From positions 1-64,000 of the forward strand of contig PKQY01000002.1 in the NCBI GenBank assembly GCA_017577895.1: DNA of 64,000 nucleotides. The letters are read 5' to 3'. The notes under the pieces were generated by a model, which saw only the letters and a list, made by a program, of their open reading frames with translations, did no database searches and was not told the DNA's origin. The translations under genes and the position numbers were made by a program. Positions 1-9,272 of the stretch are shown here, one piece after another; position 1 is the first letter of the stretch; every line of letters starts with the position of its first letter. Origin of the DNA: Bacillota bacterium (GTDB lineage: Bacteria; Bacillota; Bacilli; ZCTH02-B2).

Positions 1-2472
1 GAAGTATGGGACGTGCTGGAAGATGTCATCAAGGAACACCCGGTGCTCTTAAACCGGGCGCCGACGTTGCACCGTCTGGGGATTCAAGCCTTTGAACCGG
101 TGTTGGTGGAAGGGCGGGCGATTCGGCTCCATCCTTTGGTCTGTACGGCGTACAACGCCGACTTCGACGGTGACCAAATGGCCATTCACGTGCCGCTGTC
201 GGCAGAAGCCCAAGCCGAAGCGCGCCTGTTGATGCTGGCGGCCCACAACATTCTCAACCCGAAAGACGGCAAGCCGGTCGTGACCCCGTCGCAAGACATG
301 GTCTTGGGTTGCTATTATTTGACCTTGGAAATTCCCGGTGCCCGGGGCGAGGGGAAAGTGTTTGCCGATCCGGCCGAAGCCATGGCCGCTTACGACAACG
401 GCTACATTGACTTGCACGCCCGCATCGTCGTGCCGGTGCGCAGCCTCGGTAAAACGTCGTTTACCGAAAAACAACAAAAAGCGCTGTTGGTCACCACCGT
501 CGGCAAGCTCATCTTCAACGAGGTGTTCCCGGCGGACCTGCCGTACATCAACGTGCCGACGAATGACAACTTGACGAAAGGCGTGCCGGAGGAATATTTC
601 ATTTACGAAAAAGGCGTCAACGTGCGGGAGTACGTCAAGACACTGCCGGATGTCGAAGCGGTGAAAAAGAGCTTCCTCGGTCGCATTATCGCTGAAGTGT
701 TCCGCCGCTTCGGTACGACCCAAACCGCCATTATGCTCGACCGCATCAAAGAACTGGGCTTCCGTTATTCCACGAAAGCGGGCTTGACCATCGCTGTGTC
801 GGACATCATCGTTCCGGAAGCCAAGAAGGAGATCTTGGCGAAAGCGGAAGCCGATGTGGAACGGGTGCTCCGGCAGTACCGGCGCGGGCTGATCACCGAA
901 GAAGAGCGGTACAACCGGGTCATCTCCATCTGGAGCAAGGCCAAGGATGAACTGACGGAAAAATTGATGCAGACGATGGGGAAAGACAACTCCATTTACA
1001 TGATGGCCCACTCCGGTGCCCGGGGCAGCGTGTCGCAAATTACCCAGCTGGCCGGGATGCGGGGGCTGATGGCCAACCCGTCGGGGCGAATCATCGAAAT
1101 GCCCATCAAGTCCAACTTCCGGGAAGGCTTGACGGTGTTGGAGTACTTCATTTCCACCCACGGTGCCCGCAAAGGGTTGGCAGACACCGCCTTGCGGACG
1201 GCTGACTCGGGTTACTTGACGCGGCGTCTGGTAGACGTGGCCCAAGACGTCATCGTGCGGGAGGAAGACTGCGGCACCGATCGCGGCATTTGGGTTTCCG
1301 CCATCTGGGAAGGCCGGGAGCTCATCGAGAGCTTGTACGATCGGATTGTCGGACGCATCAGCTTCCAGACCATCAAGCATCCGGAAACCGGCGAAATCAT
1401 CGTTCGCCGGAACGAGATGATCACGGAAGAAGTGGCCGAGAAAATCGTGGAGCTGGGCATCGAAAAAGTGTACATTCGTTCGGTGCTCACTTGCCGCAGC
1501 CACCACGGGGTGTGTAAACTGTGTTATGGCCGCAACTTGGCCACGGGCACGCAAGTAGAAATTGGCGAAGCCGTCGGCATCATCGCGGCCCAGTCCATCG
1601 GTGAGCCTGGGACCCAGTTGACCATGCGGACGTTCCACAGCGGTGGTGTGGCCGGTGACGACATCACGCAAGGTTTGCCGCGGGTGCAGGAGCTGTTTGA
1701 AGCCCGTAATCCGAAAGGGCAAGCTACGGTGACCGAAATCGGCGGCGTCGTCCAAGACATTCGGGAAGTCCGGGACGGCCGGGAAATCGAAATCGTCGGG
1801 GAGACGGAGACGAAAGTGTACACCGTCTCTTACGGGTCCCGCTTGAAAGTCTCCCCAGGACAGACGGTTGTACCGGGACAAGAATTGACGGAAGGTCCGG
1901 TTGATCCGAAAGAAATCCTCAAAATTAACGGCGTGCAGGCCGTTCAGCAATATCTTTTGAAAGAAGTGCAGCGGGTGTACCGGCTGCAAGGGGTCGAAAT
2001 CAACGACAAGCACATCGAAGTCATGATCCGGCAAATGTTGCGCAAAGTCCGGGTCCTTCACGCCGGCGACACGAAACTGTTGCCGGGCTCCGTTGTGGAA
2101 CTGCACACGTTTGAAGAAGAAAACAAACAAGCCTTTGCCAACGGGAAAGAACCGGCAGTGGGACGGCCGGTGCTCCTGGGGATTACGAAGGCGTCGCTGG
2201 AAACCGACTCGTTCTTGTCGGCCGCTTCCTTCCAAGAAACGACCCGCGTGTTGACGGAAGCCGCCATCAAAGGAAAAGTGGACCGCCTGATCGGCTTGAA
2301 AGAAAACGTCATTATCGGCAAGCTCATTCCGGCGGGAACCGGGATGGCGCGCTACCGGAAAGTGGAAGTGAAACCTGCCGACGAAGGCCGTCAAGAACAG
2401 CCGGAGGCCGGAACGGAGACGGCGGCGGAAACGAACGAACAGCCGGATCAAAAAGTGGGAGTTCAGGTGTGA
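1..2472 (+). CDS. rpoC: RNA polymerase beta' subunit (3' part)
   Basis: This is the C-terminal two thirds of the catalytic beta' subunit of RNA polymerase; the reading frame is already open at base 1, so the 5' end lies outside the window. The active-site motif NADFDGDQ, whose three aspartates hold the catalytic magnesium, is coded near bases 148-171. The bridge-helix and trigger-loop stretch follows near 1000-1250. A four-cysteine zinc site is formed by a Cys near base 1270 and the CRSHHGVCKLC segment near 1495-1525. The acidic, Glu/Gln-rich tail before the stop is poorly conserved in the family. It is followed by the str operon, as in Bacillus. Identity is certain. Confidence 0.98.
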   Translation, partial: EVWDVLEDVIKEHPVLLNRAPTLHRLGIQAFEPVLVEGRAIRLHPLVCTAYNADFDGDQMAIHVPLSAEAQAEARLLMLAAHNILNPKDGKPVVTPSQDMVLGCYYLTLEIPGARGEGKVFADPAEAMAAYDNGYIDLHARIVVPVRSLGKTSFTEKQQKALLVTTVGKLIFNEVFPADLPYINVPTNDNLTKGVPEEYFIYEKGVNVREYVKTLPDVEAVKKSFLGRIIAEVFRRFGTTQTAIMLDRIKELGFRYSTKAGLTIAVSDIIVPEAKKEILAKAEADVERVLRQYRRGLITEEERYNRVISIWSKAKDELTEKLMQTMGKDNSIYMMAHSGARGSVSQITQLAGMRGLMANPSGRIIEMPIKSNFREGLTVLEYFISTHGARKGLADTALRTADSGYLTRRLVDVAQDVIVREEDCGTDRGIWVSAIWEGRELIESLYDRIVGRISFQTIKHPETGEIIVRRNEMITEEVAEKIVELGIEKVYIRSVLTCRSHHGVCKLCYGRNLATGTQVEIGEAVGIIAAQSIGEPGTQLTMRTFHSGGVAGDDITQGLPRVQELFEARNPKGQATVTEIGGVVQDIREVRDGREIEIVGETETKVYTVSYGSRLKVSPGQTVVPGQELTEGPVDPKEILKINGVQAVQQYLLKEVQRVYRLQGVEINDKHIEVMIRQMLRKVRVLHAGDTKLLPGSVVELHTFEEENKQAFANGKEPAVGRPVLLGITKASLETDSFLSAASFQETTRVLTEAAIKGKVDRLIGLKENVIIGKLIPAGTGMARYRKVEVKPADEGRQEQPEAGTETAAETNEQPDQKVGVQV

Positions 2473-2514
2473 GGGAGGGGGTAGTTGACACCCTCCCAAC
2501 CTGGATGCTACACT
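2473..2514 (+). promoter_or_regulatory. str operon promoter overlapping an rpoC-distal hairpin
   Basis: TTGACA at 2485-2490 and TACACT at 2509-2514 are 18 bases apart, with TGC directly before the -10 (extended -10). This is a strong SigA-type promoter for the L7Ae-like gene, rpsL, rpsG and fusA. The same bases form a GC-rich hairpin (GGGAGGG at 2473-2479 with CCCTCCC near 2491-2497) whose loop holds the -35 box. No T-run follows, so it is not a classic terminator. Confidence 0.7.
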
Positions 2515-2560
2515 AACAAAGTATGCGATGATGCCATGCTTTGGAGGCTGATCGTGTCCG

Positions 2561-2803
2561 ATGCGGAAACTGACCAAGGCAGATCAGTTTGTCGTCGGCG
2601 TCAAGCAGACGGCCAAAGCAATTGAGCAGGGTCGCGCAAAAGAAGTGTTCATCGCCCGCGATGCGGAGCATCGCGTGGTGGCGAGAGTCATCGAACTGTG
2701 CCAGGAAGCCGGCCTGCCGATTACGTATGTCGAGACCATGCGGGAGTTGGGAGCCGCGTGTGGCATCGATGTCGGCGCATCGGCAGTGGCGGTCATTGGA
2801 TAA
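2561..2803 (+). CDS. rplGB: L7Ae/L30e-family RNA-binding protein (YbxF-like)
   Basis: An 80-residue single-domain protein of the L7Ae/L30e/S12e/Gadd45 fold. In Bacillus the homologue YbxF sits at this position between rpoC and rpsL and binds kink-turn RNA and ribosomes. The N-terminal RKLTKADQFVVGVKQTAKAI segment and the C-terminal GIDVGASAVAVIG segment are family-like. The ATG at 2561 is the only possible start after the in-frame stop at 2549; GGAGG at 2543-2547 is about 13 bases away, which is longer than usual. The function of this paralogue in vivo is not firmly known. Confidence 0.88.
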   Translation: MRKLTKADQFVVGVKQTAKAIEQGRAKEVFIARDAEHRVVARVIELCQEAGLPITYVETMRELGAACGIDVGASAVAVIG

Positions 2804-2957
2804 ATCTGGGGCAAGGGCGGGAGACCGGCCCGTTGCCTCGGATTTTCTGTGCCCATGAACTGTTTCCTGTGTCCTGAAAATGAACCGCCTGGATCTGTGG
2901 GCTTGGAAAAAGACCACAATGGCGGGCGGGCGAAGACGTCATGAGGAGGTGAAGCGC

Positions 2958-3377
2958 GTGCCGACAATCAACCAGTTGGTCCGTAAAGGCCGCCAGGCGA
3001 AAATCCGGAAATCCAAGTCTCCGGCGCTGCTGAAAGGGTACAACAGCTTCAAGAAAGTGCTGGTGGATGTGCCTTCGCCGCAAAAACGGGGGGTGTGTAC
3101 CCGGGTCGGGACGATGACCCCGAAAAAACCGAACTCCGCGTTGCGGAAGTATGCCCGGGTGCGCTTGTCCAACGGCATTGAAGTGACGGCGTATATTCCC
3201 GGCATTGGCCACAACCTGCAAGAGCACAGCGTCGTGTTGGTGCGGGGCGGCCGGGTGAAAGATTTGCCGGGGGTCCGTTACCATATTGTGCGGGGCGCGT
3301 TGGATGCGGCCGGTGTGCAAAACCGGATGCAAGGCCGTTCCAAGTACGGTGCCAAAAAGCCGAAAGACAAAAAATAA
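2958..3377 (+). CDS. rpsL: 30S ribosomal protein S12
   Basis: S12 lies at the decoding centre of the small subunit and affects accuracy. The 139-residue product starts MPTINQLVRKGR at a GTG preceded by GAGGAGGTGA, and length and sequence match Bacillus S12. The TPKKPNSALRK loop keeps the lysine whose substitution gives streptomycin resistance, so this allele looks wild type. The 154-base gap upstream contains a GC-rich inverted repeat near 2810-2840 but no recognised leader RNA. Next gene is rpsG. Confidence 0.97.
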   Translation: MPTINQLVRKGRQAKIRKSKSPALLKGYNSFKKVLVDVPSPQKRGVCTRVGTMTPKKPNSALRKYARVRLSNGIEVTAYIPGIGHNLQEHSVVLVRGGRVKDLPGVRYHIVRGALDAAGVQNRMQGRSKYGAKKPKDKK

Positions 3378-3453
3378 GCTTATGGAAGCTTGTTGAAAAG
3401 TTGATCTGTTGAAACGTGAGTCCGAATAATGGTCAGGGAAGGAGGGTGAATGG

Positions 3454-3924
3454 ATGCCGAGAAGAGGACCGGTTCCGCGCAGAGAAATCGATCCCGATCC
3501 GATTTACAACAGCAAATTGGTGGCCAAACTCATCAACCACATCATGAGAGACGGCAAGAAGAGCTTGGCGCAACGCATTTTGTACGATGCGTTCGAGATC
3601 ATCCGTCAACGGACGAACCAGGATCCGTTGGAAGTGTTGGAACAGGCGCTCAAAAACGTCATGCCTGTGTTGGAAGTGCGGCCCCGCCGGGTCGGGGGTG
3701 CCAACTATCAAGTGCCGGTGGAAGTGAAACCCGAACGCCGGCAGACGTTGGGATTGCGCTGGCTGGTGACGTATGCCCGGTTGCGGAGTGAACGGACGAT
3801 GCAGGAACGCCTGGCCGCCGAGATCATCGACGCCGCCAACAATACGGGTGGCGCGGTGAAGAAGAAAGAAGATACCCACAAAATGGCGGAAGCGAACAAG
3901 GCGTTTGCGCATTATCGCTGGTAA
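3454..3924 (+). CDS. rpsG: 30S ribosomal protein S7
   Basis: S7 nucleates assembly of the 30S head by binding 16S rRNA and contacts the E-site tRNA. The 156-residue product starts MPRRGPVPRREI, has the conserved VGGANYQVPVEV and KKKEDTHKMAEANKAFAHYRW-type C-terminal region, and is the usual length. AAGGAGGGTGAATGG precedes the ATG. It lies between rpsL and fusA in the standard str order. Confidence 0.97.
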   Translation: MPRRGPVPRREIDPDPIYNSKLVAKLINHIMRDGKKSLAQRILYDAFEIIRQRTNQDPLEVLEQALKNVMPVLEVRPRRVGGANYQVPVEVKPERRQTLGLRWLVTYARLRSERTMQERLAAEIIDAANNTGGAVKKKEDTHKMAEANKAFAHYRW

Positions 3925-3969
3925 GACTGGCTCCGATACCCATACGGAAGCGAAAGGAGAAGATAGCAC

Positions 3970-6045
3970 GTGGCAAGGGCATTTTCCTTGCAAAACACCA
4001 GGAATATCGGCATCATGGCGCACATCGACGCCGGGAAAACCACCACCACCGAGCGCATCCTGTTTTACACCGGCCGGGTGTATAAAATCGGGGAAACCCA
4101 CGAAGGCGCCGCGACCATGGACTGGATGGAGCAAGAGCAAGAACGGGGGATTACCATCACCTCGGCGGCGACGACGTGCCAATGGAAGGGGCATCGCATC
4201 AACATCATTGATACTCCGGGTCACGTTGACTTTACCGTAGAGGTCGAACGCTCCTTGCGGGTCCTGGACGGAGCCGTGGCGGTGTTTGATGCCAAAGCCG
4301 GCGTGGAGCCCCAGTCGGAAACCGTATGGCGTCAAGCGGACAAATACGGCGTGCCGCGCATTGCCTACATGAACAAGATGGACACCATCGGCGCCGACTT
4401 TTTCGCCGCCATGGAGACCATCCGAACTCGGCTGCAGGCCAATCCGGTGGCCATTCAACTGCCCATTGGCGCGGAAGACACGTTCACCGGCATCATCGAC
4501 TTGGTGACCATGAAGGCGTACTTCTACAAAGACGATCTCGGCCGAGAAATCGAGGTCACCGACATCCCGGCGGACATGCAAGCCCAGGCCGAAGAATACC
4601 GGGCCAAACTGCTGGAAGCCGTGGCCGAAGTCGATGAAGAATTGATGATGAAATACCTGGAAGGCGAAGAGTTGACGGAAGAAGAGATCAAACGGGGCCT
4701 GCGCAAAGGGACCATTGAGGTTTCCCTCATTCCCGTCCTCTGCGGCTCTTCCTATAAAAACAAAGGCGTGCAGCTCTTGCTCGACGCCATTGTCGATTAC
4801 TTGCCGTCGCCGCTGGATGTCGCCACCGTCAAAGGGGTGACGCCCGACGGCGAAGAAGCCGAACGGCATCCCGACGACAACGAGCCGTTTGCAGCCTTGG
4901 CGTTCAAACTGATGAGCGATCCGTACGTCGGAAAACTGACCTACTTCCGCGTCTATTCCGGAACGCTCAATTCCGGCACGTACGTGCTCAACTCCACAAA
5001 AGGCAAACGGGAACGGATCGGTCGGCTGTTGCAAATGCACGCCAATCACCGGGAAGAGATTGACACGGTGTACGCCGGCGACATCGCGGCGGCTGTCGGT
5101 TTGAAAGATACGACCACCGGCGATACGCTGTGTGACGAAAAAGCGCCCATCATTCTTGAATCGATGGAATTCCCGGATCCGGTCATTTCCGTTGCCATCG
5201 AGCCGAAGACGAAGGCCGACCAAGACAAGCTCGGACTGGCCTTGTCCAAGCTGGCCGAAGAGGATCCGACCTTCCGGACCCATACCGACGAAGAGACGGG
5301 ACAAACCATCATCGCCGGGATGGGCGAACTGCATCTGGAGATCATCGTCGACCGGCTCCGCCGGGAGTTCAAGGTGGAAGCCAACGTCGGCAAACCGCAA
5401 GTGGCGTACAAAGAGACCATTCGCAAACCGGCCAAAGTGGAAGGCAAATTCATCCGGCAGTCCGGTGGCCGCGGGCAATACGGTCACGTGTGGATCGAAT
5501 TCGAGCCGCTGGAACGTGGACAAGGGTTTGTGTTTGAAAACCACATTGTCGGCGGTGTCGTTCCGAAGGAATACGTCCCCGCTGTGCAAGCCGGGCTTGA
5601 GGAAGCGATGCAAAACGGCCTGTTGGCCGGGTATCCGGTGATTGACCTGAAAGCCAAGCTGGTGGACGGTTCTTATCACGAAGTGGACTCGTCAGAAATG
5701 GCGTTTAAAATCGCCGCTTCCATGGCCTTGAAAGCGGCGGCGGAAAAATGTGACCCCGTCCTTTTGGAACCGGTGATGAAAGTGGAAGTGACGGTTCCGG
5801 AAGAGTATATGGGCGACATCATGGGCGACATCAACTCCCGCCGTGGCCGCATCGAAGGGATGGAAGCCCGGGGGAACGCCCAGGTCATTCGCGCCTATGT
5901 TCCGCTGGCCGAAATGTTTGGTTACGCCACGTCGTTGCGCTCCATGACGCAAGGCCGGGGAACGTACGTCATGCAGTTTGACCATTACGAAGAAGTTCCG
6001 AAGAGCATTGCGGATGGAATTGTCGCCAAAAGTAAAGGAGCCTAA
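3970..6045 (+). CDS. fusA: Elongation factor G
   Basis: EF-G is the cytosolic GTPase that drives ribosomal translocation. The 691-residue product starts at a GTG behind AAAGGAG. The G1 loop AHIDAGKTTTTE lies near residues 17-28, followed by the DTPGHVDF switch II segment and NKMD (G4). Domains II to V follow at the expected length, including the domain IV GGRGQYGH and the GGVVPKEY segments. It is a standard single-copy str-operon EF-G. Its stop codon sits in the loop of a hairpin described separately. Confidence 0.98.
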   Translation: MARAFSLQNTRNIGIMAHIDAGKTTTTERILFYTGRVYKIGETHEGAATMDWMEQEQERGITITSAATTCQWKGHRINIIDTPGHVDFTVEVERSLRVLDGAVAVFDAKAGVEPQSETVWRQADKYGVPRIAYMNKMDTIGADFFAAMETIRTRLQANPVAIQLPIGAEDTFTGIIDLVTMKAYFYKDDLGREIEVTDIPADMQAQAEEYRAKLLEAVAEVDEELMMKYLEGEELTEEEIKRGLRKGTIEVSLIPVLCGSSYKNKGVQLLLDAIVDYLPSPLDVATVKGVTPDGEEAERHPDDNEPFAALAFKLMSDPYVGKLTYFRVYSGTLNSGTYVLNSTKGKRERIGRLLQMHANHREEIDTVYAGDIAAAVGLKDTTTGDTLCDEKAPIILESMEFPDPVISVAIEPKTKADQDKLGLALSKLAEEDPTFRTHTDEETGQTIIAGMGELHLEIIVDRLRREFKVEANVGKPQVAYKETIRKPAKVEGKFIRQSGGRGQYGHVWIEFEPLERGQGFVFENHIVGGVVPKEYVPAVQAGLEEAMQNGLLAGYPVIDLKAKLVDGSYHEVDSSEMAFKIAASMALKAAAEKCDPVLLEPVMKVEVTVPEEYMGDIMGDINSRRGRIEGMEARGNAQVIRAYVPLAEMFGYATSLRSMTQGRGTYVMQFDHYEEVPKSIADGIVAKSKGA

Positions 6046-6055
6046 GCTCCTTTAC
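6032..6055 (+). other. Hairpin enclosing the fusA stop codon
   Basis: GTAAAGGAGC (6032-6041) pairs perfectly with GCTCCTTTAC (6046-6055), and the four-base loop contains the TAA stop of fusA. There is no T-run, so it is more likely an mRNA stability or processing element than a terminator. Confidence 0.5.
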
Positions 6056-6078
6056 CCGGCGATTCAATTTGGTATGCT
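6051..6078 (+). promoter_or_regulatory. Possible tuf promoter
   Basis: TTTACC (6051-6056), a 16-base spacer and TATGCT (6073-6078) preceded by TGG give an extended -10 promoter candidate ahead of tuf. Separate transcription of tuf is plausible, but the boxes are imperfect and overlap the fusA stop hairpin. Confidence 0.4.
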
Positions 6079-6140
6079 CCCACAACTTAGGTGATAAATC
6101 TTTGCAAAAATATTTGAGGAAAGTAAGGAGGAAATGAACC

Positions 6141-7331
6141 ATGGCGAAAGAAAAATTCGAGCGCACGAAACCGCACGTCAACATTGGAACCATTGGCCAC
6201 GTCGACCACGGGAAAACGACCTTGACGGCGGCCATCACCACGGTGTTGGCGCAACAAGGTAAAGCCCAAGCGACGTCTTACGACCAAATTGACAAAGCGC
6301 CGGAAGAACGGGAACGGGGTATTACCATCAGCACATCTCACGTGGAATATGAAACGGACAAACGGCACTATGCGCACGTGGACTGCCCGGGTCACGCCGA
6401 CTACGTGAAAAACATGATCACCGGTGCGGCGCAAATGGACGGCGCGATTCTGGTCGTGTCCGCTGCCGACGGTCCGATGCCGCAAACCCGCGAACATATT
6501 CTGTTGGCCCGTCAAGTGGGCGTGCCGTACATTGTCGTCTTCCTGAACAAATGCGACATGGTGGACGACGAAGAGCTGCTGGAACTGGTTGAAATGGAAG
6601 TGCGGGATCTGCTCAGCGAATACGAATTCCCGGGCGACGAAATTCCTGTCATTCGCGGTTCGGCTCTGAAAGCCCTGGAAGATCCGACGGGCGAATGGGG
6701 TCAAAAAATCATTGAATTGATGGATGCGGTGGACAACTACATCCCGACGCCGGAGCGGGAAATCGACAAACCGTTCATGATGCCGGTGGAAGACGTCTTC
6801 TCCATTACCGGTCGCGGTACCGTTGCCACGGGTCGGGTGGAACGCGGAACCGTGAAAGTGGGCGACGAAGTGGAAATTGTCGGTCTCGCCGACGAAATCA
6901 AGAAAACGGTCGTGACCGGCGTAGAAATGTTCCGCAAGATGTTGGACGAAGCGCAAGCTGGCGACAACATCGGTGTGTTGCTGCGGGGCATTGATCGCAA
7001 AGAAGTGCAACGCGGTCAAGTGATCGTGAAACCGGGAAGCATTCAACCGCACACCAAATTCCAATGCGAAGTGTACGTCCTGACGAAAGAAGAGGGAGGA
7101 CGGCACACTCCGTTCTTTAACGGTTATCGTCCGCAGTTCTACTTCCGCACCACCGACGTCACTGGTGTTGTGCAATTGCCGGAAGGTACCGAAATGGTCA
7201 TGCCGGGCGACAACGTCACGCTGACCGTGGAATTGATTGCGCCGATCGCAATTGAAGAAGGAACCCGTTTCGCGATTCGCGAAGGCGGCCGGACGGTCGG
7301 TGCGGGCGTTGTGACCAAAATCGAAGCGTAA
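6141..7331 (+). CDS. tuf: Elongation factor Tu
   Basis: EF-Tu carries aminoacyl-tRNA to the ribosome as a GTP complex. The 396-residue product has the G1 loop GHVDHGKTTL near residues 19-28, the DCPGHADY switch II segment near 81-88 and NKCDMVDD (G4) near 136-143. Two beta-barrel domains follow and the length is typical. TAAGGAGGAAATGAACC precedes the ATG. It closes the str operon and is followed by a strong terminator. Confidence 0.98.
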   Translation: MAKEKFERTKPHVNIGTIGHVDHGKTTLTAAITTVLAQQGKAQATSYDQIDKAPEERERGITISTSHVEYETDKRHYAHVDCPGHADYVKNMITGAAQMDGAILVVSAADGPMPQTREHILLARQVGVPYIVVFLNKCDMVDDEELLELVEMEVRDLLSEYEFPGDEIPVIRGSALKALEDPTGEWGQKIIELMDAVDNYIPTPEREIDKPFMMPVEDVFSITGRGTVATGRVERGTVKVGDEVEIVGLADEIKKTVVTGVEMFRKMLDEAQAGDNIGVLLRGIDRKEVQRGQVIVKPGSIQPHTKFQCEVYVLTKEEGGRHTPFFNGYRPQFYFRTTDVTGVVQLPEGTEMVMPGDNVTLTVELIAPIAIEEGTRFAIREGGRTVGAGVVTKIEA

Positions 7332-7356
7332 TCGACCATCCGGAACAAAAAATTGC

Positions 7357-7390
7357 AAAAGAGCACCAGCCGCCGCTGGTGCTCTTTTGT
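7357..7390 (+). terminator. Rho-independent terminator after tuf
   Basis: AAAAGAGCACCAGC (7357-7370) pairs perfectly with GCTGGTGCTCTTTT (7375-7388) around a CGCC loop. The stem ends in its own T-run. It separates the str operon from the S10 operon. Confidence 0.9.
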
Positions 7391-7453
7391 GGTTCTGACA
7401 GATTAGGCATGGCACGCCCGGTGTGCATGGGCAGTGGCGGCGGGAAACGTTGC

Positions 7454-7482
7454 TTGCGCCGGCCTATCACTTCCGATATAAT
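7454..7482 (+). promoter_or_regulatory. S10 operon promoter
   Basis: A perfect TATAAT at 7477-7482 stands 17 bases after TTGCGC at 7454-7459. It would give a leader of about 125 bases before rpsJ. Only the TTG of the -35 box fits the consensus. No known ribosomal-protein leader structure was recognised in the transcript. Confidence 0.6.
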
Positions 7483-7614
7483 GTTGAATGTTGGTCTTTG
7501 CGACAGGCGATGAAGCGGGAGGTTGCCGACACGCCCGGGTGCTTTGTCATGGGCGTGCGGGGAATTTCCGCTGAGTATGTCCGTTTTTAAAATGGGCGCA
7601 AAGGAGGGCAAGCT

Positions 7615-7923
7615 GTGGCGAAACAAAAAATCCGCATCCGCTTGAAAGCATACGACCATCAAGTGCTGGATCAATCGGCGGAGAAAATTGTGGAGACGGC
7701 CAAACGTTCGGGAGCGAAAGTATCGGGGCCGATTCCGTTGCCGACGGAAAAGACGATCATCACCATTTTGCGGGCAGTCCACAAATATAAAGATTCGCGG
7801 GAACAGTTTGAGATGCGTACCCACAAACGGCTGATCGACATCATCAACCCGACGCCGCAGACGGTTGATGCGCTGATGCGGTTGGATTTGCCGTCAGGTG
7901 TGGACATTGAGATCAAATTGTAA
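7615..7923 (+). CDS. rpsJ: 30S ribosomal protein S10 (NusE)
   Basis: S10 is part of the 30S head and, as NusE, part of transcription antitermination complexes. The 102-residue product starts MAKQKIRIRLKAYDH at a GTG behind AAAGGAGGG. The full S10 domain is present with the GPIPLPTE segment and usual length. It is the first gene of the S10 operon. Confidence 0.97.
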   Translation: MAKQKIRIRLKAYDHQVLDQSAEKIVETAKRSGAKVSGPIPLPTEKTIITILRAVHKYKDSREQFEMRTHKRLIDIINPTPQTVDALMRLDLPSGVDIEIKL

Positions 7924-7953
7924 TGCGAGCCGGCTTTACGGAGGTGAGACGCG

Positions 7954-8619
7954 ATGATGAAAGGCATTTTGGGCAAAAAGCTGGGTATGACCCAGGTGTT
8001 TCTCGAAGACGGGCGGGTCGTCCCAGTGACGGTCATCCAGGCGGGACCGTGTGTCGTTTTGCAGAAGAAGACGCCGGAAACCGACGGCTATACGGCAATT
8101 CAGCTCGGTTTTGAGGATAAAAAAGAACATCGGGCCAACAAGCCGGAAAAAGGGCACGCCGCGAAAGCGGGAACGGGGCCGAAACGGTTCATCCGTGAAA
8201 TCCGCGACGTCGATCTCGATCAGTATGAACTGGGGCAAGAGATCAAAGTCGACATTTTTTCCGAAGGCGAACTGGTGGACGTCACCGGTACGTCGAAAGG
8301 GAAAGGGTTTACCGGTGCCATCAAGCGGCACAACCAAGCCCGGGGTCCCATGTCCCACGGTTCGAAATATCACCGTCGTCCCGGATCGTTAGGTTCCATT
8401 GAGCCCAACCGGGTGTTCAAAGGTCAAACGTTGCCGGGACGGATGGGCGGCGAACGGGTGACCATCCAAAACTTGGAAGTTATCAAAGTCATTCCGGAAA
8501 AAAACTTGCTCTTGGTCAAAGGTTCGGTGCCAGGTATTCGGAAATCGTATTTGATCATTAAAAGTGCCATCAAACAAGTGCAAAAACAGCGAGTGCAAAA
8601 ACAGCAAGCCAAAGCGTGA
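7954..8619 (+). CDS. rplC: 50S ribosomal protein L3
   Basis: L3 starts 50S assembly and reaches the peptidyl-transferase centre. The 221-residue product begins MMKGILGKKLGMTQVF, and the length and the HGSKYHR-type basic loop fit bacterial L3. GGAGGTGA is six bases before the first ATG; this start aligns with Bacillus L3, although the second ATG is possible. It follows rpsJ by 30 bases and precedes rplD. Confidence 0.97.
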   Translation: MMKGILGKKLGMTQVFLEDGRVVPVTVIQAGPCVVLQKKTPETDGYTAIQLGFEDKKEHRANKPEKGHAAKAGTGPKRFIREIRDVDLDQYELGQEIKVDIFSEGELVDVTGTSKGKGFTGAIKRHNQARGPMSHGSKYHRRPGSLGSIEPNRVFKGQTLPGRMGGERVTIQNLEVIKVIPEKNLLLVKGSVPGIRKSYLIIKSAIKQVQKQRVQKQQAKA

Positions 8620-8645
8620 CACCGGCATAGAAGGGGGGACAACTG

Positions 8646-9272
8646 ATGGCGAAGGTCGGATTGTACAGGATGGATGGAACACGGGTGGGCGAATTCGAAT
8701 TGCGGGATGACGTATTTGGTATCGAGCCCAACGAACACGTGATGCACCAAGCGGTCGTCCGGCATTTGGCGGGACGTCGTCTAGGTACGCATGCCACCAA
8801 AAACCGCGCCTTGGTTCGCGGCGGCGGCAAAAAACCGTGGCGGCAAAAAGGAACCGGTCGCGCACGGCACGGCAGCATTCGCTCGCCGATTTGGGTTGGC
8901 GGTGGTACGGTCTTCGGTCCGATGCCGCGCAGTTACGCCATCAAGATGCCGAAAAAGGCCCGTCGGTTGGCCATGAAGTCGGCCCTGTCGGTCAAAGTGC
9001 GGGATAACCAATGTCTGGTGTTGGAAGAATTGAAGCTGGATCGTCCCCGCACGAAAGACATGGTCAATGTGTTGAAAAACTTGAATTTGAACAAAAAAGC
9101 GCTGTTCGTCAGCGAAAATCCCGATAAGAACTTGATCTTGTCGGCCCGGAACATTCCCGGCGTGAAAGTCGTCGGCATTGATGGCATCAACGTGGTGGAT
9201 GTCCTGTATCACGACCAGCTCATCCTGACCAAAGAAGCTGCGGTCAAGGTAGGGGAGGTGCTGGGAGGATGA
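8646..9272 (+). CDS. rplD: 50S ribosomal protein L4
   Basis: L4 lines the exit tunnel with its long loop and is an early 23S rRNA binder. The 208-residue product has the basic loop GGGKKPWRQKGTGRARHGS near residues 59-77, which is the tunnel extension. It overlaps rplW by four bases (ATGA), which suggests translational coupling. In proteobacteria L4 regulates its own operon; no equivalent leader was recognised here. Confidence 0.97.
   Translation: MAKVGLYRMDGTRVGEFELRDDVFGIEPNEHVMHQAVVRHLAGRRLGTHATKNRALVRGGGKKPWRQKGTGRARHGSIRSPIWVGGGTVFGPMPRSYAIKMPKKARRLAMKSALSVKVRDNQCLVLEELKLDRPRTKDMVNVLKNLNLNKKALFVSENPDKNLILSARNIPGVKVVGIDGINVVDVLYHDQLILTKEAAVKVGEVLGG

Noticed and set aside
49..2577. An 842-codon open frame on the minus strand opposite rpoC
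   Set aside because: It mirrors the codon bias of rpoC in a GC-rich genome, has no domain-like sequence and is rich in His/Arg/Phe as antisense frames are.
3433..5679. A 748-codon minus-strand frame opposite rpsG and fusA
   Set aside because: Antisense shadow of highly conserved genes; no recognisable domain and no ribosome binding site.
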